Positions 7,916-14,834 of a stretch of 26,635 bases of DNA are shown piece after piece. How positions within the stretch are numbered: position 1 is the first letter of the stretch; each line of letters opens with the position of its first letter. Made by a program: the position numbers and the translations under genes. The stretch comes from Mucilaginibacter_A sp050954865 (lineage in GTDB: Bacteria; Bacteroidota; Bacteroidia; Sphingobacteriales; Sphingobacteriaceae), in assembly GCA_050954865.1 (NCBI GenBank), contig JBPBQN010000166.1, forward strand, positions 1-26,635, in the 5' to 3' direction. Under the pieces are notes generated by a model. It saw only the letters and a program-made list of their open reading frames with translations, had not been told where the DNA came from and searched no databases.

Positions 7916-7939
7916 ATACTTCTTTTATTGCCTTAATTT
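7916..7939 (-). repeat. Dispersed boundary motif upstream of the ClC gene
   Basis: The plus strand reads ATACTTCTTTTATTGCC then TTAATTT, a reverse copy with ATTG replacing ATCG. The change creates a TTG that can serve as the -33 element of the promoter at 7928-7956. Confidence 0.65.
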
Positions 7940-7956
7940 TCATTTCCCTATTTTTG
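7928..7956 (+). promoter_or_regulatory. Candidate Bacteroidota promoter of the ClC gene
   Basis: TTG (7928-7930), an 18-base spacer and TATTTTTG (7949-7956) fit the Bacteroidota consensus of a TTTG-like -33 element and TAnnTTTG at -7. Transcription would begin near 7963, about 50 bases before the GTG start. The -33 part lies inside a dispersed motif copy. Confidence 0.45.
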
Positions 7957-8011
7957 TCTTATAACTCACATTTGCAGCTTTAAATTTTCTGCAATAATCA
8001 ACCCAATATAA

Positions 8012-9859
8012 GTGACAGATTTTAACCGGAAAAAGAAGTATCTACAATTTATCCAACTGCTCAAAAGCTTCAAGAAAAACAGCATCCTCAAAGCCAAAAG
8101 TTATGAGGTGATTTTGCTTTGGATCCGAAATAACGTAACACGCAGTCAGTTTTTGTTGTTATCAGGTATTTTGGTTGGATTAACTTCCGGATTGGCTGGC
8201 GTTTTCCTGAAAATGCTGGTGCATTATATTGAGTATCTGGTGCACGATAGACTTCATTTTGAAGAGCAGATTATTTACTTTTTGGTTTTGCCGGTGATGG
8301 GCATTTCTCTGGCCACATTAAGTTCGATTGCTTTTTTTAGTAAGGAAAAAAGGAAAGGTGTGCCAGCTATTTTGTATGATATTGCTCAAAATTCCAGCCT
8401 GGTTACCTCTACCAAAATATATTCTCAGATTGTGCAAAGCGCGCTAACCGTTGGTTTTGGCGGTTCGGCCGGGTTGGAAAGTCCGATTGCAGTAACCGGC
8501 TCAGCCATCGGCTCCAACTTTGCGCGCACGTACAAGCTGGATTACCGCGAACGCACGTTGCTGCTCGCCGCCGGTGCTTCTGCAGGTATTGCCGCAGCCT
8601 TTAATGCGCCGATTGCGGGGATTATGTTTGCTTTTGAAATTTTGCTGACCGGCGTGGTTTTTACCGATTTTGTGCCGCTGGTTGTAGCTGCTGTTATTGG
8701 GAGTTTACTTTCTAAAATCATCCTGAATGAAGAAACGCTTTTTCAATTCCGCGCGCGTCACGCCTTTGATTACACCAATATTGCTTACTACATTATTTTA
8801 GGCATTGCATGCGGTTTTTATGCCCGTTATTTTGTGCTCGTTTCGCAGCGAGTAGAGCATTTTTTTAAACATTTAAAAAGAAGCCGGTTGCAGAAAGCCG
8901 TTCTGGGCGGTTTGCTGCTGGCCCTGCTTTGCATTTTGCTGCCGCCACTTTTTGGCGAAGGTTATCAATCCGTTAAAAGTTTGGCTAACGGACAAGTCCA
9001 GGCGGTCGTTTCCACCAGTTTTTTGCAGTATTTTACTTATCATCAGTGGTTTATACTGTTGTTTTTGGGCTGCGTTTGCGTGTTTAAAGCATTTGCCACT
9101 TCCATCACTATTTACAGCGGCGGCACGGGCGGAAACTTTGCGCCTTCTCTGGTTTGCGGCGGTACGCTGGGTTTTTTTATTGCCTCAGTTTATGTGCAGC
9201 TGGGCTTTCCGAATGTGCCGGTTAACAATCTGTTATTAGTTGGGATGGCCGGCGTAATGAGTGGTGTGATGTATGCGCCGCTAACCGCAATTTTTCTGAT
9301 TGCCGAATCCAGTTCCGGTTATGATTTGTTTATTCCGCTGATGATCGTTTCCGTGATTTCTTTTCTGATCGCTAAATATTTTTCGCCCATCTCCCCGGAT
9401 TTGCAACAGCTGGCTGATGACGGACAAATTTTTACTACCGAACATGATCGTAACCTGCTTTCACTGCTTCACGCACCAGATTTAATTGAAAAAGACATTC
9501 AAACCATCGATGTAAATGCTTCTTTTGAGGAATTGCTGGAACTTATTAAGCACGGCCACCGCAACATCATCGGCGTACTCGAAAATCAGGAAGAACTGGT
9601 CGGAATTATCACGCTGGATGATATTCGTCCGGTGATGTTTAACCACGAAATGTACCATGAAATGGATGTGCAGCATGTAATGAAAGCGCCGCTGGCCACG
9701 GTAGAAGTTGCGGAAGATATGCGCAATGTGATCCGAAAGTTTGATGAAACCAACACCTGGAATCTGCCGGTTTTGCAGGATGAAAAATTTATCGGTTTCA
9801 TCTCCAAATCCACCATTTTAAACCAGTATCGAGCATTATTAAAGGGATATTCAGCTTAA
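8012..9859 (+). CDS. ClC-family chloride channel/antiporter with C-terminal CBS pair
   Basis: The 615-residue product begins with GTG; no in-frame ATG precedes the first membrane helix. Residues about 45-455 are the ClC membrane domain. GLESP (155-159) corresponds to the GREGP filter motif, so E157 is the likely gating glutamate. GGNFAP (near 371-376) corresponds to the GxFxP motif. The position of GSGIP reads RKGVP (114-118), so the usual anion-coordinating serine is replaced by lysine. A pair of CBS domains follows (about 490-545 and 550-610), including IIGVLENQEELVGIITLDDI. CBS pairs in this family bind nucleotides and regulate transport. The protein sits in the inner membrane. Whether it is a channel, a Cl-/H+ exchanger or specific for another anion is not determined. 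Confidence 0.9.
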   Translation: MTDFNRKKKYLQFIQLLKSFKKNSILKAKSYEVILLWIRNNVTRSQFLLLSGILVGLTSGLAGVFLKMLVHYIEYLVHDRLHFEEQIIYFLVLPVMGISLATLSSIAFFSKEKRKGVPAILYDIAQNSSLVTSTKIYSQIVQSALTVGFGGSAGLESPIAVTGSAIGSNFARTYKLDYRERTLLLAAGASAGIAAAFNAPIAGIMFAFEILLTGVVFTDFVPLVVAAVIGSLLSKIILNEETLFQFRARHAFDYTNIAYYIILGIACGFYARYFVLVSQRVEHFFKHLKRSRLQKAVLGGLLLALLCILLPPLFGEGYQSVKSLANGQVQAVVSTSFLQYFTYHQWFILLFLGCVCVFKAFATSITIYSGGTGGNFAPSLVCGGTLGFFIASVYVQLGFPNVPVNNLLLVGMAGVMSGVMYAPLTAIFLIAESSSGYDLFIPLMIVSVISFLIAKYFSPISPDLQQLADDGQIFTTEHDRNLLSLLHAPDLIEKDIQTIDVNASFEELLELIKHGHRNIIGVLENQEELVGIITLDDIRPVMFNHEMYHEMDVQHVMKAPLATVEVAEDMRNVIRKFDETNTWNLPVLQDEKFIGFISKSTILNQYRALLKGYSA

Positions 9860-9863
9860 GCCA

Positions 9864-9888
9864 ATGCTGTTTTTATCAGTATAAATTT
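9864..9888 (-). repeat. Dispersed boundary motif between ClC and GNAT genes
   Basis: The plus strand shows the exact reverse core ATGCTGTTTTTATC, then AGTATAAATTT. It begins five bases after the ClC stop and ends eight bases before the acetyltransferase ATG, filling the whole gap. Confidence 0.8.
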
Positions 9889-9896
9889 AACGTACA

Positions 9897-10313
9897 ATGT
9901 CTGTAATCATTCGCGCAATCACCGCCGAACAAACTTGGCCGATGCGACTAGCTGTAATGTATCCTGCATTTTCCATCGACCAGGTAAAATTAAAAGATGA
10001 TGCAACCGGCCGCCATTTCGGCTTGTTTTTGGGTGAAGAATTAATCGTGGTCGTTTCGGTTTTTGTGCAGGATGAAGGTTTGCAATTTCGCAAACTGGCT
10101 ACCAAAACAGATCAGCAGGGCAAAGGTTACGGCAGGCAAATGATGCAGTTTATCTTGAACCTTGCCTCCGCAGAAAACCTGAAACTGGTTTGCTGCAACG
10201 CGCGGTTAAGCGCAGCAGCTTTTTATAAACAGTTTGATTTTGAAATTTCCGGTGAAACCTGGCAGCAAGACGGCCACGAATTTGTGATCATGCAAAAGCA
10301 AATTTTAGGTTGA
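9897..10313 (+). CDS. GNAT-family N-acetyltransferase
   Basis: The 138-residue protein is a single GNAT domain, which transfers an acetyl group from acetyl-CoA to an amine. The acetyl-CoA pyrophosphate-binding motif is QQGKGYG (73-79), preceded by the strand FRKLATKTD. Motif B is LVCCNARLSAAAFYKQFDFE, with the usual A-x-x-F-Y-x-x-x-G/D-F pattern. The weak N-terminus suggests a small-molecule rather than ribosomal substrate, which is not certain. It is bracketed by two motif copies, and its TGA stop lies inside the downstream one. Confidence 0.88.
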   Translation: MSVIIRAITAEQTWPMRLAVMYPAFSIDQVKLKDDATGRHFGLFLGEELIVVVSVFVQDEGLQFRKLATKTDQQGKGYGRQMMQFILNLASAENLKLVCCNARLSAAAFYKQFDFEISGETWQQDGHEFVIMQKQILG

Positions 10314-10325
10314 TAAAAGAAGCAT
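10303..10325 (+). repeat. Dispersed boundary motif containing the GNAT stop codon
   Basis: TTTTAGGTT followed by the exact core GATAAAAGAAGCAT. The TGA at 10311-10313 that ends the acetyltransferase is formed by the motif itself, so its last residues are encoded by the repeat. Confidence 0.8.
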
Positions 10326-10392
10326 TAAAACTCAACTTAAAAGAGTTGTCCAGTCGCTTTTAAACATATTCCGCATATTTTGGTTGGATTGT

Positions 10393-10400
10393 TATATTTG
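10393..10400 (+). promoter_or_regulatory. Candidate -7 promoter element of the M42 peptidase gene
   Basis: TATATTTG matches the Bacteroidota TAnnTTTG -7 consensus and would start transcription about 30 bases before the ATG at 10439. No good -33 TTTG was found at the right distance. Confidence 0.35.
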
Positions 10401-10438
10401 CTTTTCAACACAACGTTTAAAAGTATTTGATTAAAAAT

Positions 10439-11563
10439 ATGTCTGAAAATACAGAAAAGCCCGAAAAAGTACACGTTCCGGTGGTTACGCCAGAATCCCT
10501 TACTTTTTTAGAAAAATACATCAACAACTCATCGCCAACTGGCTTTGAAACAGAAGGCCAGCAGCTTTGGCTGGAATATTTAAAACCTTATATCGATACG
10601 CAATACGTAGATAATTACGGTACTGCTGTAGGCATCATCAACCCTGATGCGGAGTATCGTGTTGTAATTGAGGCACATGCAGATGAAATTTCCTGGTTTG
10701 TAAACTACATTACCAGTGATGGTTTAATTTATGTAATCCGTAACGGTGGTTCCGATCATCAGATTGCGCCTTCCAAACGGGTTAACATTTACACCGAAAA
10801 AGGTGTGGTAAAAGCAGTATTTGGCTGGCCGGCCATCCACACACGCGGCGGCGAAAAAGAAGAAGCACCAACGCTAAAAAATATTTCTTTGGATTGCGGC
10901 TGTACTTCCAAAGAAGAAGTAGAAAAACTGGGCGTGCACGTTGGCTGCGTGATCACTTATGAAGATGAGTTTATGGTACTGAACGACCGCTATTATGTTG
11001 GCCGTGCTTTAGATAATCGCATCGGTGGTTTTATGATTGCAGAAGTTGCCCGTTTATTGAAAGAAAATAACGTAAAACTGCCTTTTGGTTTGTACATTGT
11101 AAACGCCGTTCAGGAAGAAATCGGACTGGAAGGCGCAGCCATGATTGCCGAATATATTGAGCCCGATGTAGCCATTATCACTGATGTTACGCACGATACG
11201 CAAACGCCGATGATTAATAAAGTTACACAGGGCGATCTGGCTTGCGGTCGCGGTCCGGTGGTTTCTTACGCGCCTGCTGTTCAGCGTAATGTAAATAAAT
11301 TACTGGTAGAAACTGCCGAAAAAAATAACATTCCGTTTCAGCGACAAGCGTCTTCGCGCTCCACTGGTACAGATACAGATGCTTTTGCGTACTCCAACGC
11401 AGGTGTTCCTTCGGCTTTGATTTCGCTGCCGTTGCGCTACATGCATACCACCGTAGAAATGGTGCACAAAGAAGATGTGGATAATGTAATCAGCCTGATT
11501 TATCAAACTTTGCTGAACATTCAAGACGGTCAGGATTTCAAATATTTTAAAATAAAACCATAA
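10439..11563 (+). CDS. M42-family glutamyl aminopeptidase (CelM/FrvX-like)
   Basis: The 374-residue protein is a di-metal aminopeptidase of the M42 family, which forms large dodecameric tetrahedral shells in the cytosol. I chose the ATG at 10439; an upstream in-frame TTG at 10427 would add four residues. All metal ligands and the catalytic base are visible: H80 and D82 in EAHADE, D192 in RALDNRIGG, E226-E227 in VQEEIG, D249 in ITDVTH and H336 in YMHTTVE. The region around residues 140-155 contains CGCTSKEE, a cysteine-rich turn in the beta-barrel domain seen in some relatives. The next gene begins 78 bases later beyond a hairpin, so it may be transcribed separately. Confidence 0.92.
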   Translation: MSENTEKPEKVHVPVVTPESLTFLEKYINNSSPTGFETEGQQLWLEYLKPYIDTQYVDNYGTAVGIINPDAEYRVVIEAHADEISWFVNYITSDGLIYVIRNGGSDHQIAPSKRVNIYTEKGVVKAVFGWPAIHTRGGEKEEAPTLKNISLDCGCTSKEEVEKLGVHVGCVITYEDEFMVLNDRYYVGRALDNRIGGFMIAEVARLLKENNVKLPFGLYIVNAVQEEIGLEGAAMIAEYIEPDVAIITDVTHDTQTPMINKVTQGDLACGRGPVVSYAPAVQRNVNKLLVETAEKNNIPFQRQASSRSTGTDTDAFAYSNAGVPSALISLPLRYMHTTVEMVHKEDVDNVISLIYQTLLNIQDGQDFKYFKIKP

Positions 11564-11564
11564 C

Positions 11565-11603
11565 TTTTAGGTGCTAAAAACAGTATGATGCTGTTTTTAG
11601 CAC
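11565..11603. repeat. Forward/reverse motif pair forming a hairpin
   Basis: A forward copy (11565-11586, TTTTAGGTGCTAAAAACAG then TAT) is followed after one base by a reverse copy (11588-11603, ATGCTGTTTTTAGCAC). The stem GTGCTAAAAACAG pairs with CTGTTTTTAGCAC, and both copies share the variant CTAAAA in place of ATAAAA. It starts two bases after the M42 stop and may act as a terminator or attenuator, though the downstream T-run is weak. CAACCTAAAAATT at 11612-11624 looks like the displaced inner end of the reverse copy. Confidence 0.75.
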
Positions 11604-11641
11604 ACATAATTCAACCTAAAAATTCAATTCAATATAAAAAA

Positions 11642-12541
11642 ATGAAACCAACCCTTTTAATTTTAGCAGCAGGAATGGCCAGCCGTTACGGCAGCATGAA
11701 ACAAGTGGACGGCTTTGGTCCGAATGGCGAAACCATCATTGATTATTCCATTTATGATGCAATTAAAGCCGGTTTTGGCAAAATCAGTTTCATTATCCGC
11801 GAAGAATTTGTAGAAAGCTTCAAATCTAAATTCGAACCAAAACTGAATGGTAAAATCGAAACAGAATATGTTTTTCAAACTTTTAACCTAAAACCTTATG
11901 GTATCGATCAGGAAATTGAGCGTTCTAAACCTTGGGGAACGGCACACGCGGTTTTAGAAGCGAAAAACCAGGTTCAGGAACCATTTTGTGTGATTAATGC
12001 AGATGATTTTTACGGTGCAGAAGCTTTTGAAAAAATGGCTGCGTTTTTAACCGGCGAAGTTTCTGATAATCATTTCTCATTGATGGGTTATCAGATGGAT
12101 AAAACTTTATCAGAAAACGGTTCGGTTTCCCGCGGCGTTTGTAAAGTTGATGAAAACAATAACCTGATCGAAATTAACGAACGTTTGAAAGTTTACGAAA
12201 AAAACGGACAAATTGTGTACGAAGAAAATGGTGTAGAAACGCCTTTGCACGAAGATCCGCGTGCTTCAATGAATTTCTGGGGATTTTCGCCGGCAATTTA
12301 CGGTTTGATGGAACCAATGTTCAAAAAGTTTGTGGAAGCAAATTCTGCTGATCCGAAATCAGAATTTTTGTTGCCGAAAGCTGCAGATGAATTGATTAAA
12401 TCCGGACAGGCATCTTTTAAAGTAATCCCGACCGCAGCACAATGGTTTGGCGTAACTTACAAAGAAGATAAACCGGTTGTACAGCAAAAAATCTCTGAAC
12501 TGGTAACCAACGGAACTTATCCGAGCAATTTGTGGGGATAA
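11642..12541 (+). CDS. Sugar-phosphate nucleotidyltransferase-like protein
   Basis: The 299-residue protein has the GT-A nucleotidyltransferase fold that joins a sugar phosphate to an NTP. The signature LAAGMASRYGSMKQ (8-21) is the NTP-binding loop, and the variant MASRYG for the usual GxGTR is typical of a Bacteroidota and Firmicutes branch. WGTAHAV (98-104) contacts the base, and NADDFYG (119-125) holds the metal-binding aspartates. FLLPKAADELI and WFGVTYKED complete the C-terminal sugar-binding part. I chose ATG 11642 rather than 11585 because the longer N-terminus would be encoded by the hairpin. The exact nucleotide and sugar are not determined. It is bracketed by motif hairpins on both sides. 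Confidence 0.85.
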   Translation: MKPTLLILAAGMASRYGSMKQVDGFGPNGETIIDYSIYDAIKAGFGKISFIIREEFVESFKSKFEPKLNGKIETEYVFQTFNLKPYGIDQEIERSKPWGTAHAVLEAKNQVQEPFCVINADDFYGAEAFEKMAAFLTGEVSDNHFSLMGYQMDKTLSENGSVSRGVCKVDENNNLIEINERLKVYEKNGQIVYEENGVETPLHEDPRASMNFWGFSPAIYGLMEPMFKKFVEANSADPKSEFLLPKAADELIKSGQASFKVIPTAAQWFGVTYKEDKPVVQQKISELVTNGTYPSNLWG

Positions 12542-12575
12542 GTTTTTGTTAAGCTGATCTTATCAGAAAAGCTTT

Positions 12576-12635
12576 CTAAAAAAATAGCTGATAAAAGAAG
12601 CATCATACTTACTTCTTTTATCGGCTATTTTTTAG
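12576..12635. terminator. Bidirectional terminator built from a forward/reverse motif pair
   Basis: Arms at 12576-12600 and 12612-12635 pair over about 24 bases with one G-T pair and one extra A. The left arm runs AAAAAAATAGCTGATAAAAG and the right CTTCTTTTATCGGC then TATTTTTTAG, around an 11-base loop. It lies between convergent genes (nucleotidyltransferase, plus; DUF4126-like, minus). It contains a forward copy (12578-12603) and a reverse copy (12611-12635) of the dispersed motif. Confidence 0.8.
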
Positions 12636-12645
12636 CGTGAAATTT

Positions 12646-13122
12646 TTACTTCTTTTTTAACAAATGCTGGCCAACAGTCATCAGTAAGCCAACGGTTTTC
12701 AGCATCCGATCGCCGGGCGTGCTTTTTTTATGCATGTATTTTTGCAGATAATGGCTTGCAACAGTAACCGCCAGGGCAGAAGCTCCGCCCACAACCAAAC
12801 CTTTAAAAGCACCGCCTTTGTTGGCCCGATAGATGCCGGCACCAGCCATCGCCCCGGAAGCAATTTTGCCGAAAGAGTTTCTCGATAATAATTTACTGTT
12901 TGGATTGAGCGGAAGTTTAGGGTTTTTGTCATCAGAGGAAGACAAAACTTTGGTAATAACCGTGTGGGCCAAAGATTTTTTGTTGTCAACTTTTGGATTG
13001 CTCAAAAAGCTTTCCGATCCTTTATCTAAAAAATAACCGATTAATGTTGGGGCAACCACTCCGCGTAATCCAGCTGCCGCACCCATCCCGATTGCCTTTG
13101 CAATGATCTTCTTATTATTCAT
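12646..13122 (-). CDS. DUF4126-like small membrane protein
   Basis: The 158-residue protein has two Gly/Ala-rich hydrophobic segments. One is at the start (AIGMGAAAGLRGVVAPTLIG, about 11-30) and one later (residues about 88-125, SGAMAGAGIYRANK then GLVVGGASALAVTVASHYL). The GLRGxxAPxxxG pattern and the Ala-rich second half resemble DUF4126 membrane proteins of unknown role; this is a resemblance by eye. A polar central segment (about 40-80) is unusual. It ends with a basic tail LLKKK. Motif copies lie on both sides, and the 3' one forms the shared terminator. Confidence 0.75.
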   Translation of the reverse strand: MNNKKIIAKAIGMGAAAGLRGVVAPTLIGYFLDKGSESFLSNPKVDNKKSLAHTVITKVLSSSDDKNPKLPLNPNSKLLSRNSFGKIASGAMAGAGIYRANKGGAFKGLVVGGASALAVTVASHYLQKYMHKKSTPGDRMLKTVGLLMTVGQHLLKKK

Positions 13123-13203
13123 GGTTTTATTTTGAGGTTAAACAGCCAATCCGCTACATAGTTTGCTGGCTAAAATCTACTTAAAATTAACTATTTATTT
13201 CAA

Positions 13204-13226
13204 TTTTGGGTTGATAAAAGAAGCAT
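13204..13226 (+). repeat. Dispersed boundary motif upstream of the DUF4126-like gene
   Basis: TTTTGGGTT followed by the exact core GATAAAAGAAGCAT. A decayed reverse partner, ATGTCATCAACCTAAATT, lies at 13258-13275, just before the flavin-reductase gene; the two share the AATTT-GGGTTGAT half. Confidence 0.75.
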
Positions 13227-13257
13227 CGTATCTAATTAAAACATTAGCTGGCTTTTC

Positions 13258-13275
13258 ATGTCATCAACCTAAATT
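13258..13275 (-). repeat. Decayed dispersed motif before the flavin-reductase gene
   Basis: ATCAACCTAAATT keeps the inner TTTAGGTTGAT half of the reverse motif, but the AAAAGAAGCAT half is lost. It ends eight bases before the ATG at 13284. Confidence 0.45.
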
Positions 13276-13283
13276 ATTTGCAC

Positions 13284-14183
13284 ATGAAAACGATTATTGC
13301 CGGCCAGCTTCCGCCGAATGAATTATACAGTTATCTAACTTACGCCATTGCGCCGCGGCCAATTTGTTTTGCTTCTACCATCAGCAAAAACGGCGAAGTG
13401 AATTTAAGTCCGTTCAGTTTTTTTAATATGATGAGTTCTAATCCGCCGGTTTGCGTGTTTTCGGTAACGCGGTGGGGACACGATAATAGTACAAAAGATA
13501 CACTGAATAATGCGCTGGAAGTGCCAGAATGTGTAATTAACGTGGTGAATTACGATATGGTGCAACAAATGTCGCTCGCCAGTGCGCCGTACAAAACTGG
13601 TGTAAACGAGTTTGTAAAAGCTGGTTTTACCGAGCAAAAATCGGAAATGGTTAAGCCGCCGCGCGTGGCAGAAGCACCGGTGCAGATAGAATGTTTGGTG
13701 CAAAAAGTAATTCCGCTGGGCGACGAGGGCGGTGCCGGAAGTTTGATTATCTGCGATATCAAGCTGGTGCATATTCAGGAAGATATTTTAGATGGAAACG
13801 GTAAAATCGATCAGCAAAAAATTGATCTGGTGGCGCGTTTAGGCGGAGATTGGTATTGCCGCGTTACGCCCGAAAGTTTGTTTAAAGTGCCGCGGCCGGG
13901 AAAAAGAACGGTGATCGGAATTGATGGTTTGCCAGAACCAATTAAAAATTCGGCTGTGCTTACTGGTAATGATTTAGGAAAATTAGGAAATATAACCGAT
14001 TTGCCCGATGAAAACAGCGTGGAAGAATTTGCCCGAAATTGGGAAGTTAAAAACCTGCTGGATGCCACGATTGGGGATGATTTTACGCGGGAACTCGAAC
14101 TGCATCGCGAAGCAAAAAAGCTTTTAAATGAAGAAAAAGTTCTGGATGCCTGGAAGATTTTGTTGCTGAGTTTGCAGCAATAA
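13284..14183 (+). CDS. Flavin-reductase-like domain protein with a C-terminal extension
   Basis: The 299-residue protein starts at ATG 13284 (an upstream TTG adds two residues). Residues about 15-195 match the FMN-binding split-barrel of flavin-reductase-like proteins: YAIAPRPICFASTISKNGE, VNLSPFSFFNMMSSNPP, CVFSVT, then CVINVVNYDMVQQMSLAS and a dimer-forming strand IECLVQKVIPLG. Members bind FMN and are used as reductase partners or flavoenzymes of unknown substrate. The last 95 residues, from about PRPGKRTVIGIDGLPEPIKN, are predicted mostly helical and charged. I do not recognise them; they could be a second domain found in a related subfamily. Motif copies lie on both sides. Confidence 0.82.
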   Translation: MKTIIAGQLPPNELYSYLTYAIAPRPICFASTISKNGEVNLSPFSFFNMMSSNPPVCVFSVTRWGHDNSTKDTLNNALEVPECVINVVNYDMVQQMSLASAPYKTGVNEFVKAGFTEQKSEMVKPPRVAEAPVQIECLVQKVIPLGDEGGAGSLIICDIKLVHIQEDILDGNGKIDQQKIDLVARLGGDWYCRVTPESLFKVPRPGKRTVIGIDGLPEPIKNSAVLTGNDLGKLGNITDLPDENSVEEFARNWEVKNLLDATIGDDFTRELELHREAKKLLNEEKVLDAWKILLLSLQQ

Positions 14184-14421
14184 AGCAGTGTTTATATTTC
14201 TGTGCAGTAGTTGGATGCTTTATTAGTCAGCTATTTAGGTGGTAAAAACAGTGTTAAAAATTAACCAAAGAAAAATTATCAAGAGTGAAAATTAGCAGCA
14301 ACGCAGTTTTTTAAATCTTGATCAGCATCAACAAAAATTAGCGGTGCTGATTGTGGTTCAGGATTTGTAAAATATAAACTATAGTTAAAAAAATTATCAG
14401 TTTATTAAACGCCGCAAAATC
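14184..14421. other. Intergenic stretch with one motif copy
   Basis: It holds a forward motif copy at 14232-14254 (TATTTAGGTGGTAAAAACAG then TGT). The rest is A+T-rich and contains no other recognisable element. Confidence 0.4.
14232..14254 (+). repeat. Dispersed boundary motif after the flavin-reductase gene
   Basis: GGTAAAAACAGTGT is a slightly altered core, preceded by the full inner half TATTTAGGT. It lies 48 bases after the stop. Confidence 0.65.
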
Positions 14422-14517
14422 ATGAATATCCAGCAACAGCAAAAACAGCCAATTTCGATCAACATCATTATGTTAATTATTTTTTTGCTGTTGATTTTGG
14501 GTTTGATGAACAGCTGA
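14422..14517 (+). CDS. 31-residue single-pass membrane peptide
   Basis: ATG at 14422 encodes MNIQQQQKQPISINIIMLII followed by FLLLILGLMNS. A glutamine-rich polar N-terminus leads into one hydrophobic helix of about 18 residues. Such a sharp polar/hydrophobic split with a clean stop is unlikely in random A+T-rich sequence, but no homologue is known to me and the ORF is short. The protein would insert in the inner membrane with its N-terminus in the cytosol. Confidence 0.45.
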   Translation: MNIQQQQKQPISINIIMLIIFLLLILGLMNS

Positions 14518-14528
14518 TTTTTGGATGG

Positions 14529-14585
14529 ATACTGTTTTTATCGATATAAATTTGAGTTTTAAAATATTGTTTTTATCGTTGTAAA
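14529..14585 (-). repeat. Two tandem reverse motif copies
   Basis: The first copy (14529-14553) has the exact core ATACTGTTTTTATC then GATATAAATTT. The second (14564-14585), ATATTGTTTTTATC then GTTGTAAA, is one mismatch off in the core and also forms a short GTTTTTA/TAAAAAC stem. They mark the left edge of a run of broken genes. Confidence 0.7.
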
Positions 14586-14741
14586 AACGATCAGTCAACC
14601 ATTATCAATGCTTACCATATTTCTGCCAGAGGAAAAAGTAATAATTTGTATTACATCGGCAGCCGTTCTTTCAAAATCAGTGAAACTTACAAAGCAGAAG
14701 CCACTGGAAAATTGGAAACTTTGATCTTGAAAGAAGCATAA
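14586..14741 (+). pseudogene. Unrecognised coding remnant without a start
   Basis: One frame reads NDQSTIINAYHISARGKS, then NNLYYIGSRSFKISETYKAE and ATGKLETLILKEA before TAA at about 14739-14741. It looks protein-like but has no usable start, because the 5' part is replaced by the two motif copies. It is probably the C-terminal end of a lost gene; the family is unknown. Confidence 0.35.
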
Positions 14742-14834
14742 GATTTATATCCCGATAGAAGCCCGAAATATCCCGTCTTTAAATTTTTCGAAATAAGTAT
14801 ACGGAGATTGGTACTGTCAATCAATCATATACTT

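Noticed and set aside
8070..8085. AAAAACAGCATCCT near the start of the ClC gene as a motif copy
   Set aside because: It lacks the GAT and inner half and is explained by the coding sequence KNSILK.
11585..11641. Extended N-terminus of the nucleotidyltransferase from the ATG at 11585
   Set aside because: The added residues would be encoded by the hairpin repeat; the LAAGMASRYG loop sits at its normal distance from the ATG at 11642.
14730..14742. TTGAAAGAAGCAT as a motif copy
   Set aside because: The core is too different (TTGAAAG for GATAAAAG) and lies in a coding-like remnant; it may be chance.
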